Assembly: GCA_963842975.1 (NCBI GenBank)
Contig: CAWJIH010000011.1
Location: 67,545 to 131,544, forward strand
Direction: 5' to 3'
From: JACJWR01 sp963842975
GTDB taxonomy: Bacteria; Actinomycetota; Actinomycetes; S36-B12; UBA10799
Length of the DNA: 64,000 nucleotides
In this document: positions 60,687-64,000 of the stretch, one piece after another
How the letters are laid out: each line of letters opens with the position of its first letter
Numbering within the stretch: position 1 is the stretch's first letter
The notes under the pieces: generated by a model
Told to the model about the DNA's origin: nothing
Database searches by the model: none
What the model saw: only the letters and a program-made list of their open reading frames with translations
Program-made: the position numbers and the translations under genes

Positions 60687-62545
60687 GGTCCACTCTTCTT
60701 GCGGTCGGCTCAACACTTGAATCGGTGCCGCAACCGCAAGTCTCGTAAGCAGTTCGAAGTAGCGGTCGTGGCCGAGCACGAGCGGTGCGATGCCATCGCG
60801 GCGGGTGTGGTCCATCAGGACGGCAACGCGCTGGGCGCCCCGGGGCTCGCTCAGTTCGACCGCAGTCGCGTCCGCGCTGGGGGCGAGCACCACGATCCGG
60901 TCGATTCGACGGGGCTCGTCGGACGGATCCTCAGCGCGGAAACCCACCTTGGTTCGGCCGCCGGCCAGCAACCGCAGCGAGTCGAAGTCCAGTCCCACGG
61001 CCGAGGCCGCGTCGGGCAGCAGGTGCACATTCCGTGAATACGGCGTGGTCCACGCCTGGTGATCACGGAATTCGATGAGGGTGACGTCGTCGACGAGCAG
61101 TTGGTGGCCACGTTTGCGAAGCGCCATAGAGGTGGTGGATTTCCCCGCGCCGCGTCGTCCGGCGACGGCTACCACTTCCCCGTTCACCTCCACGGTGGCC
61201 GCGTGCAGGCTGAGGTCTCCGCGCTGCAACATGGCCAACGTCACCGCCCAACCCTGCACAATCCAGGACGGGTCATCCTCGGGGCGTTCCGGATCCGGTT
61301 GCCATCCCACCACCGCTTCGTTACCGCCGCGTACGAGCAATGCGGCGCCCCCTTGGAAGTGCACGGCAACCTCGTCGGGAGTCACCTGGATCCACTTGCG
61401 CGGCCGAGTGGCGCCGGCGAGTTCGGCGGGCACCTCGCCGCGCGTCACCGTGATGCCCATGTGCTCCGGCAACTTCCACCACTCGTTTGCCTGCTGCCGA
61501 CGGCGTGATTCGCGGGCCTCGAACAGTGCAACACGCTCGGCCGCTTCGGTGGTGAGTGCGTAGCCCAATTCGAGCATCCGATCACCATGATCGGCCTCAA
61601 TCGCTGCGACTTGGGCGGCGCTGAGTTCATCCCGCCAGCCGCCGCTGGCGCCGCGACGGAAGAACGATGCGGTCTTGCGGGACGTCTCGCGGAACCCGAC
61701 GTTCGCTTCCGATTCACGCAGGCGGTCGAATCGGGTCCGTTCCACGGCAGCGGTGAGTTCGGCGTCGGTGCAGTCCAAACCGATGGCGGCGAACACTGGC
61801 GCCAAAGCGCCCACGGCGTTGGCCTTCAAGTCCTCGTAGCGCACCAGGTGAACCGGGAAGGGCACCTCTTCATCCAGCCACGAGTCGCTGTGGCTGGACC
61901 ACGATCCCCAAGGCTGATTCGTTGACGAATTCGCCGGCGACGCCTCACGTCCGTCCATCACCTGGCCCAAAGCTTCGACCGCACCGTTGAGGTCGGTTCC
62001 GAAGAATGGCGCATAGGAACAGGCGACATCGCGCGGGTCGCGCACCACCAGGATCGCGGCTCGGGTGGCGCTCAGCGGGAAGGGCTCTCGGCCTGCCGGG
62101 CCGTCCCGATACACCTCGTGGGTCTTGCGCAGGAGTGGTCGAATCGGCCCGGATTCGTCGGCTGCGGCTGTCGGAGCCAGCGTTCGGTGGCTCGACTGGC
62201 TCGAGCTGGCTCGCCCCAGCGGCGCACCAGCACAGTGCGCATGCGGTCGATCTCATCGCGGGACAACCAACGGGGGTCGATGCCGAAAGCGGGGAACGCT
62301 GTTCCAACAAACATCGGCTGCGATCCCGAGCCAAGGTGGTTGACGCCGAACAGGTGTCGGTGGGTGCCGAGCGCGGTGACGATGGCGCGCATCCAGGTGT
62401 TGCCGGATTTCGGGTAGGACGCAAGCCAGACTGTGCGCCCCGGGCCCGGCGGGCGTTCCGCCGCCGCCTGTACGCGGGTGGCTGAGGGGTGAGTCTCCGG
62501 TGTGGCGGCGAGGTCGGGACGATTCGTGCTCAACGGGTCACCCAA
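60645..62545 (-). pseudogene. Sulfotransferase-HPr-kinase-like fusion, frameshifted
   Basis: The first frame (62072-62545) encodes the sulfotransferase start with the PAPS 5'-phosphosulfate loop RTVWLASYPKSGNTWMRAIV. The second (60645-62114, open upstream) continues with LLRKTHEVYRDG and the 3'-phosphate motif AAILVVRDPRDVACSYAPFF, then a C-terminal HPr-kinase-like domain: SLHAATVEVNGEVVAVAGRR, Walker A GRRGAGKST, RGHQLLVDDVTLIEF. The frames join within about 62115-62230, so one indel separates them from a ~630-residue intact protein. Fusion of a PAPS sulfotransferase to an HprK-like kinase is unusual. Start codons near 62545 (TTG) or 62533 (TTG) overlap the upstream gene. Confidence 0.72.
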
Positions 62546-63412
62546 TCAGTACGCTCCGGTTCCAGCCAACCCAGCAACTCCTCGATGTCGTCGCTGAGCG
62601 TGTCCGGGTCAATCCGAAATGCGCAGTGCGAGAGCCCCGCCAAGCGGAGGTGTTCGGACATCGCCTTGACGGGAGCTGCGGCCGCATCATCCACTTCGAT
62701 TGTGGTCTGGGCGCCACCGTCTTGGATGCCATCCGAGCCTGGTCGCAATTCACCACCCAGCATCAAACCGGCCGCCGACTCGAACTTCTTCTGCCCGGCC
62801 AGGGGCGTGAGCGCTGCTTCGTGGGGTCGTCGCATGGCTACCTTGACGACGGCGGTGACTCGGGCGGAACCGGTGGGTCGAGGGAACTCGACTGCGACGG
62901 CGTCGGTGTCGTCACGCACGGCGGTGCCTGCCAGATCGAGCTTGCGTGCGCGACGGGAAGCCATCAGGATCGGCGCCTCACGGGGGTGGGCGATCAGCCT
63001 GTCTTCCTCCCAGCGCACTGGGGTGTAGCGATCAGACATCACCGTCCAGCCGCGATCCACGAGGTCGGCGATGACGATCACCACGTCATGCGGGTCGCCC
63101 GCGAGGAGGGTGCATTGGGACATCTTCGGCCTCGGCCTCGGCCGCTGTATCCGGTGGCACGGCGGCCGCAGCTCCAACCAGAGCGAATCCCCGCCGCACC
63201 AGCGAGAGTCCCTCGCCCCATCCGTAGCGAAGCGCTTGTGCGCGCAACGTGGCATCCTCATCGCTCTGAGGATCCGGTTGGATCTCCACAGCGCCGTCCT
63301 CGGCGACGGTGATGCCGCCGAGGCCTGGAAATCGGCCAACCCACGGTTCGCACGAGCGGTCAAGCGTGGGTGCCGCATGATCATCCAAGGGCACGGGGCC
63401 ATGGTAGGCCAT
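62530..63412 (-). pseudogene. HPr-kinase-like protein with degenerate P-loop, frameshifted
   Basis: The N-terminal frame (ATG 63412: MAYHGPVPLDDHAAPTLDRS; YGWGEGLSLVRRGFALVGAA) and the C-terminal frame (CTLLAGDPHDVVIVIADLVD; RGWTVMSDRYTPVRWEEDRL) together follow the HprK-like fold seen in the neighbouring fusion gene. The frame change lies near 63100-63150. Where that neighbour has GRRGAGKST, this protein reads AGDPHDVVI, so nucleotide binding is doubtful. It runs into the sulfotransferase gene with a short overlap. Boundary with copC upstream is not certain because of further frame breaks. Confidence 0.5.
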
Positions 63413-64000
63413 CGACCTGACTGTGGCGAGTGCAGGGTCGAAGATCAGAGTGTGCGAGTGTCCTGCGGCACTGCGTCGGCGAAGGGCGCGGGCGATCGTT
63501 GCGCCGATCGCCACCCCTGCGATCACAACGATCACCGGCAGCCACAGCGGGAAGCCACCCGACTGCTCCGTGGTTGCAGCGGTGGGTTCTGCGGCGTCCA
63601 CCGCGCCGGTGTCGGGGGAGGTTGCCTGGTCTGCTGGGCTTGCAGATGGAGTAGTCTGCGCGGGACGGCTCCGTCGGCCTCATCGCCCGCATAGGAGAAC
63701 GTGATGGTGCCGTCGATGGGGTGGCCGTCGGCGCTGACGACTCGGTAGGACAGTTGGTACTCCCCACCGGGCGCATCCTGCGGCCAGGCGGTGGTGACGG
63801 TGGGTCCGGCAACCGTGGGGTTGCCCAGCTCGAGAGGGCCGGAAGGGCCTTGCGCTACCACCTGGAGGCCGGTCGTGGCGATGTTCTCGTTGAACGTGAG
63901 CACCACTTGGCTCGGGGCAGACTGGGCTCTCGGAACCGTCCGCTGGCGATGAGGAAACCAAATCCGAGTGAGCAGCGGCCTGCGGCGCCGCAACTGCGGC
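63413..64000 (-). pseudogene. copC: CopC-domain copper-binding protein, broken by frameshifts and window edge
   Basis: Three reverse frames in succession give one CopC-type protein: the end of a signal peptide and mature start AAPQAAAHSDLVSSSPADGS (His after the cleavage site is the Cu(II) ligand), then APSQVVLTFNENIATTGLQV and YRVVSADGHPIDGTITFSYA (the conserved SADGHP motif), then a Pro/Thr-rich linker and C-terminal helix FPLWLPVIVVIAGVAIGATI with a basic end. The frame changes lie near 63925 and 63655. The beginning is outside the window. CopC proteins bind periplasmic or extracytoplasmic copper. Confidence 0.65.

Noticed and set aside
1..64000. CRISPR arrays, insertion sequences, integrases, tRNA or rRNA genes
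   Set aside because: No regularly spaced repeats, transposase motifs or RNA-gene signatures were found on reading either strand.

Overview
The window is a 64 kb piece of a high-GC actinobacterial (Actinomycetota) chromosome next to the replication-initiation genes. The evidence is gene order. From the left edge it runs dnaA (reverse strand, cut by the edge), then rpmH-rnpA-yidD-yidC-jag-parS-rsmG-parA-parB, then the block cwlM/trxA/trxB/anti-sigma/sigM/pseudokinase/murJ/DUF6049/NUDIX/cca. This matches the order of the Mycobacterium Rv3924c-Rv3907c region. A second conserved block follows (ino1-padR-DUF5318-ponA-GT87-...-rpsF-ssb-rpsR-rplI-dnaB) and matches Mycobacterium Rv0046c-Rv0058. The species is not identifiable from the sequence alone. 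No rRNA, tRNA, CRISPR array, insertion sequence or prophage was seen.

Region by region. 1-6.8 kb: ribosomal protein L34, RNase P protein, membrane insertion factors, and the ParABS segregation system with two parS sites, one at the centre of a perfect 54-bp palindrome. 6.8-18 kb: a mostly reverse-strand block for cell-wall and redox functions (CwlM-type amidase, thioredoxin pair, SigM-like sigma/anti-sigma pair, MurJ with a separately encoded pseudokinase, DUF6049, NUDIX) and a forward tRNA nucleotidyltransferase. 18-31 kb: membrane protein, MFS transporter, inositol-phosphate synthase with a PadR regulator, class A PBP, GT87 mannosyltransferase, an alanine-racemase-like protein that seems to lack the catalytic lysine, endonuclease IV, and the rpsF-ssb-rpsR-rplI operon. 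31.1-31.6 kb: an intergenic region with at least eight DnaA-box-like 9-mers in front of dnaB, an origin-like arrangement. 33-39 kb: assorted metabolic genes, including a flavin amine oxidase whose domain order is circularly permuted. 39.4-48 kb: a cytochrome bd operon (cydABDC) ending in a DosS-like histidine kinase, preceded by tandem DosR-type boxes and facing a convergent DosR-like regulator. This reads as an oxygen/redox-controlled respiratory module.

48-51.8 kb holds a maleylpyruvate-isomerase-like protein, a nitrilase-family amidohydrolase and a FadE5-type acyl-CoA dehydrogenase with an upstream operator. 51.9-64 kb is the accessory part: a methyltransferase with a PqqD-like N-terminus, two paralogous GT17-like glycosyltransferases, two paralogous SET-like proteins (one frameshifted), a 'sugar-transfer' ATP-grasp enzyme, a sulfotransferase fused to an HPr-kinase-like domain (frameshifted), a second HPr-kinase-like protein without a P-loop (frameshifted), and a broken copC at the right edge. 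Embedded in it is a TPP riboswitch controlling a PnuT-type thiamine transporter and a NadR-like kinase. Together the accessory genes look like an uncharacterised glycan- or peptide-modification locus. At least five reading-frame breaks fall in this stretch, so it is either decaying or carries assembly indels.
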